Below are positions 17,360-26,970 of a DNA stretch of 53,773 bases, in pieces. This DNA is from CALXOJ01 sp034120015 (lineage in GTDB: Bacteria > Spirochaetota > Spirochaetia > JAFGXN01), in NCBI GenBank assembly GCA_034120015.1, contig JAXEIF010000003.1, positions 1 through 53,773 on the forward strand, written 5' to 3'. Position numbers and translations under genes: made by a program. Below the pieces are notes generated by a model. That model saw nothing but the letters and a program-made list of their open reading frames with translations, did no database searches and had not been told where the DNA came from. The first letter of the stretch is position 1. Each line of letters starts with the position of its first letter.

Positions 17360-18922
17360 TTAATCTTTAAACGTACGGTAATCAATATCCGGGAAAAGAT
17401 TGTTTTTTCGTCCCAAGGTAATAACCCATTCGGTATCGATCTCATTACTGCATAAATTGGCATAAATCCGTTTAAAATTATCGATATGACCCTTCAACCG
17501 ATTTTCCGCATAGGTCACATCGGTTGCATTGTAAAGAATGAACGGCCAGTCCGAAGCCTGCATCAGCAGTATTTCACGCATTGCCTGATTCAAGACTTTC
17601 TGCTTCAGCCCGCTCTCATCCGGAAAACGTGTTACAAAATCTTTCATCATTTCCACAGCCTGGAAAATCGGCTTAAAAACCCAATCGTTCTTTTCATGAA
17701 ACCAGACTTCGGAAAACCCTTTGTTTCCCCATCCCGAAAAAACAGGGGAAACGGTATCCGTTTCGGGATTACGCGCAATATAATCAGAAGATGTTCCCCA
17801 TGAGAAAACACTGTTACCATCGGATTGACGGAAAACTTCCTCAATCCACTGAACACCCTCAAACCATCCGTGCCCGAACAGCTCCGTATCAAAAGGAACA
17901 ACAATAACAGGCTCCCTGTCCATCTGCGTTTTCAACTGTTCAAAACGCTGACTGCGGGCCCGAATAAAATCGGCCGCATGTTCTTTGACCTTTTTACGGG
18001 CAGCCTCTATATCATAAACCCGCTTTTCTTCCGTCCCCGTAATCGCATAATATTTAATACCGGTAAAAACACGGTTTTTCTTATCGGGCATATAATCGCG
18101 GACATAATCAAACGGCAAATCAAAGCCGACATCGCGATAAAATTCCCTATAATCGGGATCTGCCGCGTAACCCGGAACCGTCATTCCCGAGTCGACATCT
18201 CTTGCAAAAAAATGAACTCCGTTCGGTGTTTTATAAGAAGAAAAAACACCGCAGGTCGCCTTATCCGGCCCGAGCAGCAGGCCATGCGCCGAAACAAAAA
18301 AGTAGGAAAGACCGGCCTCTTTCAGATAAGATTCCAAACCGGGGAAATAGCCCATATCCGGCAGCCAGAAACCGCGGGGAGTACGGCCGAAACAGGATTC
18401 GAAAGTATTCACCGCAACCCCGATCTGAGCCTTAACAACCGCCGGCTCCGACTCATATAAAGGAAGATAGGCATTTGTCGCACATGTCGTTATCAGCTCC
18501 AGATACCCCGCCTTTTCGTATTTGGAAAACCGGGAAATCACATCCTGATGATACCGCGTCACAAAATCGTCATAATTGCGCGTATACAGATCGTAATACA
18601 TTTTTGCGAGCGGAGCAAAATCTTCGTCACCTTCGGTCCGTTCCATTTCTTTTTCCGCCAACGCAATCATTTTTTTCAGATGCGTGATATACCGGTCCTG
18701 CAGCAATTCGTCGCCCATCATCGACAGCAGCGTAGGCGACAGCGACAAAGTTAACCGAAACGGAATACCGTCACGGGAAAGCGAATCAAAAGCGCGCAGA
18801 AGCGGAAGATAAGATTCGTCCATTGCCTCAAAAAACCAGTTCTCTTCCAGAAAAGAAGAATATTCCGGATGACGGACAAACGGCAGATGAGACTGCAAAA
18901 TCAGATTCAAACACCCCTTCAT
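17360..18922 (-). CDS. GH57 / DUF1957 alpha-glucan branching-type enzyme, nucleophile substituted
   Basis: 520 residues from ATG 18922 (AAGGAGATAATC before it); the frame extends upstream but without a site. Family signs: SHLPFVRHPEY near the N-terminus, TCATNAYLPL (about 146-155), FWLPDMGY (185-192) and FDTELFGHGWFEG (acid/base Asp near 345). In GH57 branching enzymes the third region normally reads WLPE with the Glu as nucleophile; here it is Asp189. The enzyme may be altered or inactive. It forms a two-gene unit with the DUF4912 gene and likely belongs to glycogen metabolism. Confidence 0.88.
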   Translation of the reverse strand: MKGCLNLILQSHLPFVRHPEYSSFLEENWFFEAMDESYLPLLRAFDSLSRDGIPFRLTLSLSPTLLSMMGDELLQDRYITHLKKMIALAEKEMERTEGDEDFAPLAKMYYDLYTRNYDDFVTRYHQDVISRFSKYEKAGYLELITTCATNAYLPLYESEPAVVKAQIGVAVNTFESCFGRTPRGFWLPDMGYFPGLESYLKEAGLSYFFVSAHGLLLGPDKATCGVFSSYKTPNGVHFFARDVDSGMTVPGYAADPDYREFYRDVGFDLPFDYVRDYMPDKKNRVFTGIKYYAITGTEEKRVYDIEAARKKVKEHAADFIRARSQRFEQLKTQMDREPVIVVPFDTELFGHGWFEGVQWIEEVFRQSDGNSVFSWGTSSDYIARNPETDTVSPVFSGWGNKGFSEVWFHEKNDWVFKPIFQAVEMMKDFVTRFPDESGLKQKVLNQAMREILLMQASDWPFILYNATDVTYAENRLKGHIDNFKRIYANLCSNEIDTEWVITLGRKNNLFPDIDYRTFKD

Positions 18923-18941
18923 GATTATCTCCTTCTTCCCG

Positions 18942-19649
18942 TTAATCCCGAATAATTTTCTGAGACGCATAACCGGATTCTTCCGGAGGAAAAATAACGC
19001 TCTCGTAAATTTTATTGGATATCAAAAGAGAGTCGATATTGACAAAATCTCCCAGATTGTCGACCCGTAACCGCGGCGAAAAAACCGTATTGGTTCTGGC
19101 CAGCATAACTCTGGAATTCTCCCTGACACAAAACAGTTCCATATAGTAATAACGATCCTGATGAGGAAGATTGATATATCGTGTCGAATCGGCCGGCTTG
19201 ACCGGAATTTCAAAATCGTCGACAACACTCAACCCTTTCTCTGTACGGTCGCATTCGACAACCCGAATAACCATTCGGTAATCCGACTCATCAAGTTTAT
19301 AATTCATGGAATCGATATTGGAGATTTGCCACAAAACAAACACCCACTGGTTATCTCTTAAAATGGCCTTAAAAAACGTATTGACAAAAAGTGCCGAATC
19401 GTCACTGCCGTCCGTTCCGAACCGGCGAAGTCCCAAACTGAGCTCCTGATTCAGCACAAACTTCTTCTGCCGAATTTGAGAAACCGTATTATTCGCCTTC
19501 AGACTTTCCTGAGTTTCTTCGGCTACAATCTCAAACAGTTCGTCGATGAATTCCTCTTTGGAATCATAATCATCCAAATCAAGCGAAAATTGTTCCGCTA
19601 TCTCCGCCAGTTTTTTTCGCGGGAGTTTAAGCAAATCAGCCTTCGTCAT
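18942..19649 (-). CDS. DUF4912-type protein
   Basis: 235 residues, no signal peptide. The N-terminal 45 residues resemble a SAP/Rho-N-like helix pair (TKADLLKLPRKKLAEIAEQF). The core (DNQWVFVLWQISNIDSMNYK, RYYYMELFCVRENSRVMLARTN) resembles DUF4912, a beta-sandwich-like domain found beside GH57 genes. Function is unknown; glycan binding is only a guess from context. CGGAG precedes the ATG and the downstream GH57 gene starts 19 nt after its stop. Confidence 0.75.
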   Translation of the reverse strand: MTKADLLKLPRKKLAEIAEQFSLDLDDYDSKEEFIDELFEIVAEETQESLKANNTVSQIRQKKFVLNQELSLGLRRFGTDGSDDSALFVNTFFKAILRDNQWVFVLWQISNIDSMNYKLDESDYRMVIRVVECDRTEKGLSVVDDFEIPVKPADSTRYINLPHQDRYYYMELFCVRENSRVMLARTNTVFSPRLRVDNLGDFVNIDSLLISNKIYESVIFPPEESGYASQKIIRD

Positions 19650-19688
19650 ATCTACTCCGTAATAATTATAATAAGGGCTGTTTTATTT

Positions 19689-19717
19689 GTCAATAAGAGG
19701 AGAGTCTCCTTTTTGAC
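19689..19717. promoter_or_regulatory. Imperfect inverted repeat between divergent glucan genes
   Basis: GTCAA ... AGGAGA-G-TCTCCT ... TTGAC, with the right arm 2 nt shorter than the left. It sits in the 117-nt gap between the divergently transcribed DUF4912 and GH57 genes and may be a shared operator. The right end TTGACT could also serve as a -35 for the plus-strand gene, though no good -10 follows. Confidence 0.45.
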
Positions 19718-19766
19718 TCATTTTTGAAAAAAAATCTTTGCATGAATGCGTTATATGGAGTATGAT

Positions 19767-22022
19767 ATGAATATGCAGACTTCTTTGATTTTACACGGAC
19801 ACTTTTACCAACCGCCGCGGGAAAACCCGTGGACAGATTTAATTCCCCGTCAGCCGAGTGCGGCACCGTTTCACGACTGGAACAGACGGATTACTCAGGA
19901 ATGCTACGCCGCCAACTGTTATTCCCGCTATCTGGGCGCTTACGGAGAAATTCTGAATATTTCCAACAACTACGAAATTTTTTCGTTTAATTTCGGACCG
20001 ACCCTGATGAACTGGCTGAAAAACGAAAGTCCCAACGTTTACACAAAAATAATCGAAGCCGACATCATCAGCCGGCAACGGAATAACGGACACGGCAACG
20101 CCATTGCTCAGGTCTATAACCATGTCATTATGCCTCTGGCATCGGCCGACGACAAACGGATTCAGATTCAATGGGGAATCGAAGATTTCCGATCCCATTT
20201 CAACCGGGATCCGGAAGGAATGTGGCTGGCGGAAACAGCCATCAATCAGGAGACTGTCGACTGCCTGATTGATGCCGGCATTCGGTTTGTCATTCTGTCG
20301 CCGTGGCAGGCCGAATCGGTCGAAGATCCGAAAACGGGGAAAATGATCAAGGTTACCGATCCTCTATCCGTTTCCCGCTCAGCGTACCGCCTGAAAGGCA
20401 GCCGCGGCGGCACGCTGGCAGCCTTTTTCTACAACCACGTATTGGCACAGGGAATTTCGTTCGGTCATTATCTGCAAAATGCAGACAGCTTTTATGAAAA
20501 ACTGAAATTTTTTGCCGGCAAGAGCGAAAACGATCTTTTACACACGGCAACAGACGGAGAAATATACGGACACCACGAACCGTACGGAGATATGTGTATC
20601 GCCGCCCTGAGAAAAAAAATCGAAGCCGATGGTGAAAACGCGCCGTTCCGATTTACCAATTACGGATATTACCTCGAACAGCACCCCCCAAAACTGACAG
20701 CCGCACTGCAAAAAGGCGAAGAAAACCGCGGTTCCTCGTGGAGCTGCTTTCACGGGGTCTCCCGATGGTATAAAAACTGCGGCTGTTCGACAGGCGGGCC
20801 GTCCGAATGGAATCAGGAATGGCGAACCCCGTTACGGGAAGCTTTCGATCTGCTTCGTGCCGAAATCGATGTTCTTTTCCGCACGCAAATTGCCGATTTA
20901 AGTTGCGAGTCGCCGCGAACCGTCGCCAGACAGTACGCTGCGGTTCTTTGCGGCAAAACCTCTCCGGAAGCATTTGCCGCCCGTTTTCTCAAAAAGAACT
21001 CGCCCAAAAACAGAATCGATTTTCTGAATCTGCTCGAAGGATTCAAACTGGCACAGTTTATGTACACCTCCTGCGGCTGGTTTTTTGCCGAACTTTCGGG
21101 CATCGAACCGGTACAGAATATGTGTTATGCGGCCCGTGCTGCCGAAATCTTCCAACGGTACACCGAAAAAGATTTAACGGAACTGCTCTGTTCCCGTCTG
21201 GAAAAAGCTGTCAGCAACCTCCCCGAACAGGGAAACGGACGCGATATATTTAACAGATATGTCAAAGCACAGGAATATTCTATCGAGAAACTGGCTGCCA
21301 TCAATATTCTGCTGCATCATTTCAAACTGAAACCGGTCCGTTCGAACGGTCTGACACCTATTAAAATCAGAAACAGAACCGTGACCATCCGCAAAGACTC
21401 GACAACGGAAATCTTCCGACTCCGTTACAGATTCACTTTCCCCAATCAGACATTCAGACTGCAAATCACCAACAACGGAGAAACGCGCAGTTTCGGCGAT
21501 TTCGCTTTTGACGAATACATCGAAAGCAATCATGTCAGAACCTTTATCAAATCAATGATCTTTCGTTTAAATAAAGCCGACTGTCGGTTTATCAATAATT
21601 TCTCGATTGTTAACGCCATTAACCCGTCGATTTTAGCCAATTCGATAGCAACCGTTGTCTATTACCGGCTGCAATACCTTTGCGCCCCTGACTGCCGGTA
21701 TCACAACCGCCATAAAGAAATTGCCCTTTTAATGAAAACGAGATGGATCCGGGGAATTACCGAAATGCCCAACGCCGCTCACGAATTGGAACGGAATCTG
21801 CACATCTACCTTAACAGAGAGTTGATTCGGTTGTTCCGAAAAAAAGATATGAAAGGATTGAACGAATTCACGCAAATTATCGAAATTATCGATCGGTCTC
21901 CGCTGACTTTAAACAAAGCTTTTCTGCAAAACTACGTTTTCTCGTCACCGGCTCCGACAGGCATTGACCGGGTAACATACAACCGCCTGAGAACGGTACT
22001 CGGATTGGGAACGAAAACTTAA
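19767..22022 (+). CDS. GH57 alpha-glucan hydrolase with DUF3536-like C-terminus
   Basis: About 751 residues from ATG 19767, chosen for GGAG 5 nt upstream. N-terminal LHGHFYQPPRENPW, nucleophile region GMWLAETAIN with the Glu intact, and HTATDGEIYGHHEPYGDMC with the acid/base Asp. The second half is alpha-helical and matches the DUF3536 extension. It is a cytoplasmic alpha-amylase or 4-alpha-glucanotransferase type enzyme; substrate unknown. Its last 4 nt overlap the stop of the convergent gene at 22019. Confidence 0.88.
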   Translation: MNMQTSLILHGHFYQPPRENPWTDLIPRQPSAAPFHDWNRRITQECYAANCYSRYLGAYGEILNISNNYEIFSFNFGPTLMNWLKNESPNVYTKIIEADIISRQRNNGHGNAIAQVYNHVIMPLASADDKRIQIQWGIEDFRSHFNRDPEGMWLAETAINQETVDCLIDAGIRFVILSPWQAESVEDPKTGKMIKVTDPLSVSRSAYRLKGSRGGTLAAFFYNHVLAQGISFGHYLQNADSFYEKLKFFAGKSENDLLHTATDGEIYGHHEPYGDMCIAALRKKIEADGENAPFRFTNYGYYLEQHPPKLTAALQKGEENRGSSWSCFHGVSRWYKNCGCSTGGPSEWNQEWRTPLREAFDLLRAEIDVLFRTQIADLSCESPRTVARQYAAVLCGKTSPEAFAARFLKKNSPKNRIDFLNLLEGFKLAQFMYTSCGWFFAELSGIEPVQNMCYAARAAEIFQRYTEKDLTELLCSRLEKAVSNLPEQGNGRDIFNRYVKAQEYSIEKLAAINILLHHFKLKPVRSNGLTPIKIRNRTVTIRKDSTTEIFRLRYRFTFPNQTFRLQITNNGETRSFGDFAFDEYIESNHVRTFIKSMIFRLNKADCRFINNFSIVNAINPSILANSIATVVYYRLQYLCAPDCRYHNRHKEIALLMKTRWIRGITEMPNAAHELERNLHIYLNRELIRLFRKKDMKGLNEFTQIIEIIDRSPLTLNKAFLQNYVFSSPAPTGIDRVTYNRLRTVLGLGTKT

Positions 22023-22804
22023 CCGCGGGAATCGTCTTTCATTTTCGCGGTCCAAACTTCAATCCGCTTCCTGATATCCTCTGCGGGAACAGATTCCCCG
22101 AGGTAAATATGAATTTGCCGCAATGCGGAAAGGAAATGAATCGCCGTGTTAATATCCGCCATATTTTGACCGGCTATTTCGTATTTCTCGCGGTAATTAT
22201 CGGCAGCTTCCTGCATCAGTCTTTTTGCGGTTTCCAGCAAATAAAAACGGGCCTCATATCCGGGTTGAGAAGGAATATTCCCGGACTGAAAAGTTTTATA
22301 ATTAATCAGGTTTTTAACAATCACGGCAAAACGGGCGCGGATTTCAACCAAAAGCCATTTCCACTTCGAATTTTCCATAAAAGAATCGCAGAAAGTACTG
22401 ATGGCGTATCCCGTTTTGCGCACCAGCCTCCATTTTTCGTCGTCGTCAATCACCATTTCCAGTGCAACCAGTTTTTCTTCGACGGGAGCAAAGTCGGTTT
22501 CGACTAAATTGGTCACCAGATCTTCCATCATAATAATCGCTTTCAGACAGGTTTTCCGTCCTTCGACGAGCCATGATTCGTTTTTAACTTTCGTAATCGG
22601 GAAAGCAAAATCGGTAATCATGATATAATAACCGACAAGATCGATGCCGGTCTCAAACGCCTTCAACAGAGCCGAAATGCGGGCCGCATCATTCGGCGCC
22701 GAAGCCGCCTCCTGCTCGTAACGCAAGGCCGTCCCCTGCAATTCCGCAATTTTCGCTTTTAATTTTGTCGTTTCGACTTTGACAACATCATCTTCAACAG
22801 CCAT
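22019..22804 (-). CDS. Conserved hypothetical protein of the recN cluster
   Basis: 261 residues, no signal peptide, highly helical and acidic at the start (MAVEDDVVKVETTKLKAKIAELQ). It contains several Trp/Tyr-rich helices (ENSKWKWLLVEIRARFAVIVK) and ends basic. No family is recognised. The ATG overlaps the recN stop (TAATG), so it is the last gene of the cheW-DegT-nadK-recN unit. From memory a hypothetical gene occupies the same place in T. pallidum. Confidence 0.8.
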   Translation of the reverse strand: MAVEDDVVKVETTKLKAKIAELQGTALRYEQEAASAPNDAARISALLKAFETGIDLVGYYIMITDFAFPITKVKNESWLVEGRKTCLKAIIMMEDLVTNLVETDFAPVEEKLVALEMVIDDDEKWRLVRKTGYAISTFCDSFMENSKWKWLLVEIRARFAVIVKNLINYKTFQSGNIPSQPGYEARFYLLETAKRLMQEAADNYREKYEIAGQNMADINTAIHFLSALRQIHIYLGESVPAEDIRKRIEVWTAKMKDDSRG

Positions 22805-24483
22805 TAATTTCTCCTCAACAACTCTCTTGCATGCGACAGCGATATATCGGCGGACGCATTTCCGGCCAGCATGCGGGCAATTTCGGAAACCCTTGATTCA
22901 CCCGTAACCGGTTCGAGACGGGTCACCGTCCGACCGTCAATTCCCTCTTTGCGAATCAAAATGTGATGCTCCGCACGAGCCGCAATCGATGCCGAATGGG
23001 TAATACAAAGAACCTGCTTACGCAGCGCCATTTCTTCCAGACGCGATGCAATCGTTAACGCCACCTCACCCCCGACACCGGAATCCACCTCATCAAAGAG
23101 CATTGTCTCTATATTATCGACCGATACAAAAACAGACTTTACCGACAACAGTATACGCGAAAGCTCACCGCCGGAAGCGATTGCCGACAGCGGCTTCAGC
23201 GCTTCACCTTCGTTGGGAGCAATGCAGAACACCGGTGTATCGAATCCGTTGACCGTGCAAACCGGCTGTCCCTGTTCGTTCATTTTCTGATCGAGACGCA
23301 CTTTAAAAACCGCTTTTTTCATCCCGAGCGGCCGCAGCATCGCCTGAATTTTCTCTTCCAGTTCGACCGCTCCTTTCCGTCGGATTTGCGAAAGTCCGAC
23401 TGCCTGCCGCAAAACTTCCGTTTCAAGCTGCTTCTGTTCTTTTTCGAGAGCTTCGCATGCCGAATCGTAATTTTCGAGCTCGGCAATCCGCTCTTCGGCT
23501 TTACGGGCATACTCCAAGACAGCACCGACAGTGTCACCGTATTTCGATTCGAGCCGGCGAATCTGATGCAGGCGCGACTGCAATGTTTCCAGCGTTTCCG
23601 GATCGAATGAAAGTTTTTCGGCAAAATCCTGCACATCACCGGCCACATCTTCCAATTCGTAAAAAGCCGCCTCAAAACGGGCCAGCGATTCGTTAAAACG
23701 TTCATCGACACCGCTCAAATGGCGCAATGCCTGCATTCCCGCCCGCAGCGATTTCAACGCCCCGCCGGATGACTCGGCTACCGCGTTGGAAAAAGTTTCC
23801 GTGTGCGAAAAAACCTTTTCCGCCTGACCGATAATCCGCAACCGGGATTCGATTTCCTCTTCTTCGCCCGGGCGCAATGCTGCCGCCCTGATTTCTTCAA
23901 CCCCGTACCGCAGCAGATCCAATTCGCGGGCCCGTTCCCGTTCGTCGGAATGCATCTGTTCTTTTTTCTTTTGAAGCCCGCAGAGACGGTTAAAGCCGTC
24001 TGCCACCGTTTCGGCCAAATCGAGACAACGGGCGTAACGGTCAAGCAGCTGCCGCTGCTTTGCCGGCTTTAAAAGCGTCATCTGTTCATGCTGGGCGTGG
24101 GCATCGATTAACAGCGAAGCAAACTCTTCCAAATCACCGCGGGTCACGGAAACCCCCTGTATCGTCTGGGTTCCTTTTCCCGTCCGCCGCAACGTACGAC
24201 GTAAAATAACGGTTCCGTCTTCGCTTTCCAGTTCCCGGTCTGCCAGCCATTTCCGCGCTTCCGCGTTGCTGCCGACATCAACCGTACCGGTGACCGTCGT
24301 TTCGTCTTCCCCCTCGGTGATGACTCCCGTATCCGGTTTGGCTCCGAAAAGAAAACGCAAAGCACCGGCAAAAACGGTTTTTCCGCTGCCGGTCTCTCCG
24401 GTCAGAACGGTAAAACCCCGTTCAAATGTCACTTCCTGATTTCGGATCAGGGCATAATTGCGAATCTGTATCGAATCAAGCAT
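22804..24483 (-). CDS. recN: DNA repair protein RecN
   Basis: 559 residues. Walker A GETGSGKTVFAGAL (29-42), the RecN segment SLLIDAHAQHEQMTLLKP (Q-loop region), long central coiled coil (about 150-370), and the C-terminal ABC signature ASGGELSRILLSVK with Walker B MLFDEVDSGVGG. An SMC-like protein of double-strand break repair. GGGAGG is 5 nt before the ATG; the start overlaps the nadK end by 8 nt. Confidence 0.97.
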   Translation of the reverse strand: MLDSIQIRNYALIRNQEVTFERGFTVLTGETGSGKTVFAGALRFLFGAKPDTGVITEGEDETTVTGTVDVGSNAEARKWLADRELESEDGTVILRRTLRRTGKGTQTIQGVSVTRGDLEEFASLLIDAHAQHEQMTLLKPAKQRQLLDRYARCLDLAETVADGFNRLCGLQKKKEQMHSDERERARELDLLRYGVEEIRAAALRPGEEEEIESRLRIIGQAEKVFSHTETFSNAVAESSGGALKSLRAGMQALRHLSGVDERFNESLARFEAAFYELEDVAGDVQDFAEKLSFDPETLETLQSRLHQIRRLESKYGDTVGAVLEYARKAEERIAELENYDSACEALEKEQKQLETEVLRQAVGLSQIRRKGAVELEEKIQAMLRPLGMKKAVFKVRLDQKMNEQGQPVCTVNGFDTPVFCIAPNEGEALKPLSAIASGGELSRILLSVKSVFVSVDNIETMLFDEVDSGVGGEVALTIASRLEEMALRKQVLCITHSASIAARAEHHILIRKEGIDGRTVTRLEPVTGESRVSEIARMLAGNASADISLSHARELLRRN

Positions 24484-25309
24484 GAGTTCCTCCCGACCAG
24501 TTCAATTTACTTCTCAAAACATCGTAAAAGTGACGTTCCGGATCTTTGATCAAAAAAAGTTTTCTGTCGGATATGGTCATTTTTAATCTGTCATCGGGAT
24601 TTAACCGGACCACTTCCTGTCCGTCCAAAGTCAGAATCAGCCCTGTTTTATTTTCCGCGGAAGGTTCTACGGTCACTGTTTTTCCCGCCGGAATCACAAG
24701 AGGACGGCTGGAAAGCGTATAAGGACAGACGGGACTGATGACCATTGCCTTCATTTCCGGATCCAGAATGGGACCGCCGGCAGCCGCACTGTACGCAGTC
24801 GATCCAGTCGGAGTCGCACAAACCAGGCCGTCGGCACGAAAGCGTCCGACACAAAATCCGTCGATAGCCAAATCCACGGAAACCAGTTTCGAGATTCCCC
24901 CGGCACAAACAACCGCATCATTTAAAGCCGAATAGGAAACGGTCTGTCCGTCGCGGCACAAACCGACCGACAGCAGCAAACGCGGCGAACAGGTATAATC
25001 GTTTCGAAAAAAACGGTCAAGATAATGCTTCCAGTTTTCGCGGGTCAGTTCGGTAATAAATCCGACCGTTCCCAAATTAACTGCCAATACGGGAACAGAC
25101 ACCGGAAGATGACGCGCCGCATACAAAACCGTTCCGTCACCTCCCAACGTAACCGCCAGCGAAATATCATCGGGATAAAGATCCGTATCCCGATCATCGG
25201 CATACCGCACTTCGGCAGACGCTCCCCGCGCGTGACAAAAAGCGGTCATCTCCTCAATGATCGCTCCGACATCGGGCTTTGTCCGGTTAACGACTATCAG
25301 GACCTTCAT
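24476..25309 (-). CDS. nadK: NAD kinase
   Basis: 277 residues from ATG 25309, preceded by TAGGAGGACG; the frame extends to 25429 inside the upstream gene. Motifs: VTLGGDGTVLYAAR (GGDG), AVNLGTVGFITE, NDAVV and DGLVCATPTGSTAYSAAAGGP. It phosphorylates NAD to NADP. It lies between the DegT-like gene and recN, an order also known next to recN in other bacteria. Confidence 0.96.
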   Translation of the reverse strand: MKVLIVVNRTKPDVGAIIEEMTAFCHARGASAEVRYADDRDTDLYPDDISLAVTLGGDGTVLYAARHLPVSVPVLAVNLGTVGFITELTRENWKHYLDRFFRNDYTCSPRLLLSVGLCRDGQTVSYSALNDAVVCAGGISKLVSVDLAIDGFCVGRFRADGLVCATPTGSTAYSAAAGGPILDPEMKAMVISPVCPYTLSSRPLVIPAGKTVTVEPSAENKTGLILTLDGQEVVRLNPDDRLKMTISDRKLFLIKDPERHFYDVLRSKLNWSGGTHA

Positions 25310-25317
25310 CCGTCCTC

Positions 25318-26361
25318 CTACGCAACGGTCGAAATCAGCTTCGCAATCAGTTTGCAGTCTTCTGCGGAAAGCATGGGATACAAAGGAAAAATCAGGCACC
25401 GGTTGGTCAGATTCAAAGCATGCGGACATCCGGCATCTTCCGCCGAAGACAAAATCGTTTTCTCAAAGGCAAACCGGACTTCCACTCCTTTCTTGGCCGC
25501 ATATTTGATAATTTCACGGGCATCGACATCCAACAGAATCGGAAAGGCACTGTAAAAACCGTCCGCATATTTCGAAAACGAAAGCGTCTCTTTTCGGCTG
25601 CGCATAAAGGCAGCCATATAAATCGAAAAAATTTCTTTCCGCCGCCGCAATGCTTCATCCGCCGCCGCCACCTGAATCCGCGCCAAAGAGGCATTTAAAT
25701 CGGAAAGAATCGTTTCGGGCGCATATTCGGAAAGTAAATGTTTCAGTTTCGACGCCTGAATCCGGTTTTTAGCCGTAATGACCAGCCCGCCGCCGCCGGT
25801 AATCGGGCTGTCCGGTTCCAGGCTGAGCAGACAGTAATCGACATCACTTCCCAACGGACGTCCTTCGCCTCCGTTTTCTTCGGCCGGCGGCAGCACAGCA
25901 CCGAACGAAGCGGTGACGTCGCGGATTAGCGGCACACCGTGTGCCGAAAAATCTTCCGCCGGGACAATATTGCCGAGTGTATCGGTTAAAATAACGGCGG
26001 CAACCGTCCCGTCGAAACGGCTGCCCGCCGCAGCGGAATCGATGAGTGCCGTTTTCAGATCGACATCACAAAGTTTCAAATCGGCAGCGGCGGCGGCAAC
26101 CGGATCCGCGTAATAGGCCGGTGCCAGCGCGGAAAGAAGAATACCGCGCTTTTCGTCGGTACACAGCAGTCTGTAAAGCAGCGCCATTCCTTTTCCGGGA
26201 TCGCGAACGGCAACCCCTCCGGCATGTCCCAGCTTTTCGGAAACAGCGGCAACCAGAGCATCCGTCAGTTCACCGGTTCCCAATTTATCGTCAACCATAC
26301 ATGTTAAAACGGCGTCCAAATCTTTGCGTCGTATTGTGGGATTAAAAACAGGAATTTTCAT
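25318..26361 (-). CDS. DegT/DnrJ/EryC1-like protein lacking the PLP lysine
   Basis: 347 residues from ATG 26361. Overall fold as in the aspartate-aminotransferase-like DegT family: KIPVFNPTIRRKDLDAVL, LGTGELTDALVAAVSEKLG, ILTDTLGNIVP, PLIRDVTASFGA. Where members read S-F-x-P-x-K before the GxGG loop, this one reads SLEPDSPITGGGGLVIT, with Ser in place of the Lys that binds pyridoxal phosphate. It may be a catalytically altered or structural homologue. It follows cheW by 16 nt and precedes nadK by 8 nt. Confidence 0.8.
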   Translation of the reverse strand: MKIPVFNPTIRRKDLDAVLTCMVDDKLGTGELTDALVAAVSEKLGHAGGVAVRDPGKGMALLYRLLCTDEKRGILLSALAPAYYADPVAAAAADLKLCDVDLKTALIDSAAAGSRFDGTVAAVILTDTLGNIVPAEDFSAHGVPLIRDVTASFGAVLPPAEENGGEGRPLGSDVDYCLLSLEPDSPITGGGGLVITAKNRIQASKLKHLLSEYAPETILSDLNASLARIQVAAADEALRRRKEIFSIYMAAFMRSRKETLSFSKYADGFYSAFPILLDVDAREIIKYAAKKGVEVRFAFEKTILSSAEDAGCPHALNLTNRCLIFPLYPMLSAEDCKLIAKLISTVA

Positions 26362-26377
26362 CAGTATACGTACCCCG

Positions 26378-26848
26378 TCAGCCGATTTCCGAAATACGCT
26401 GCCATTCTTTCGGCGCAAAAATCTTAAACGCGTCCAAAATCACGATGTATTCGTTTTTGTCGACATACACACCGGTTACGTAAGCATTTCCGATTTTGTC
26501 GTGTCCGGCGGACGACTGCTGAATTTCATCCGTATCGATTTCGATAATCTTTAAAACGGAATCGACAACCAGGCCGACTTTACAGTTTTCGACATCTATA
26601 ATAATAATGCCGTCAACCGCATCTTTATCGGCAATTTCCGCTACAGGAATCTGAAAACGGGAATGGAGATTGATAATGGGAATCACCTCTCCGCGCAAAT
26701 TGTAGAGTCCTTCCACATAAGCCGGAGCATTGGGAATGGAACGGACATCTTCATAGTCGACAATGGAATGAATCAGCATGATATCGATGCCGTAAATCTC
26801 GTTTCCGATACGGAAAGTGACATATTTTCGATTTGTTTTTTCAGCCAT
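26378..26848 (-). CDS. cheW: Chemotaxis adaptor CheW
   Basis: 156 residues, a single CheW domain: RKYVTFRIGNEIYGIDIMLIHSIVD at the start, YVEGLYNLRGEVIPIINLHSRF in the middle, VGLVVDSVLKIIEI near the end. It couples chemoreceptors to CheA at the inner membrane. GGAG lies about 8 nt before the ATG. First gene of the minus-strand unit running to the unknown gene at 22 kb. Confidence 0.97.
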   Translation of the reverse strand: MAEKTNRKYVTFRIGNEIYGIDIMLIHSIVDYEDVRSIPNAPAYVEGLYNLRGEVIPIINLHSRFQIPVAEIADKDAVDGIIIIDVENCKVGLVVDSVLKIIEIDTDEIQQSSAGHDKIGNAYVTGVYVDKNEYIVILDAFKIFAPKEWQRISEIG

Positions 26849-26911
26849 AAAGAGGACTCCTCACTGTATATTAATACAGAAACGGGTTAAAATCAAGCAA
26901 AATTAAATAAG

Positions 26912-26945
26912 AAAAAAGCGCCGAACCGAACGGAACGACGCTTTG
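26912..26945 (-). terminator. Intrinsic terminator after the outer-membrane-type gene
   Basis: On the minus strand AAAGCG pairs with CGCTTT around a C/G-rich interior, followed by a T run. It lies 26 nt past the stop at 26971. Confidence 0.7.
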
Positions 26946-26970
26946 AAAAATCCGAATAACCGGCAAACGG

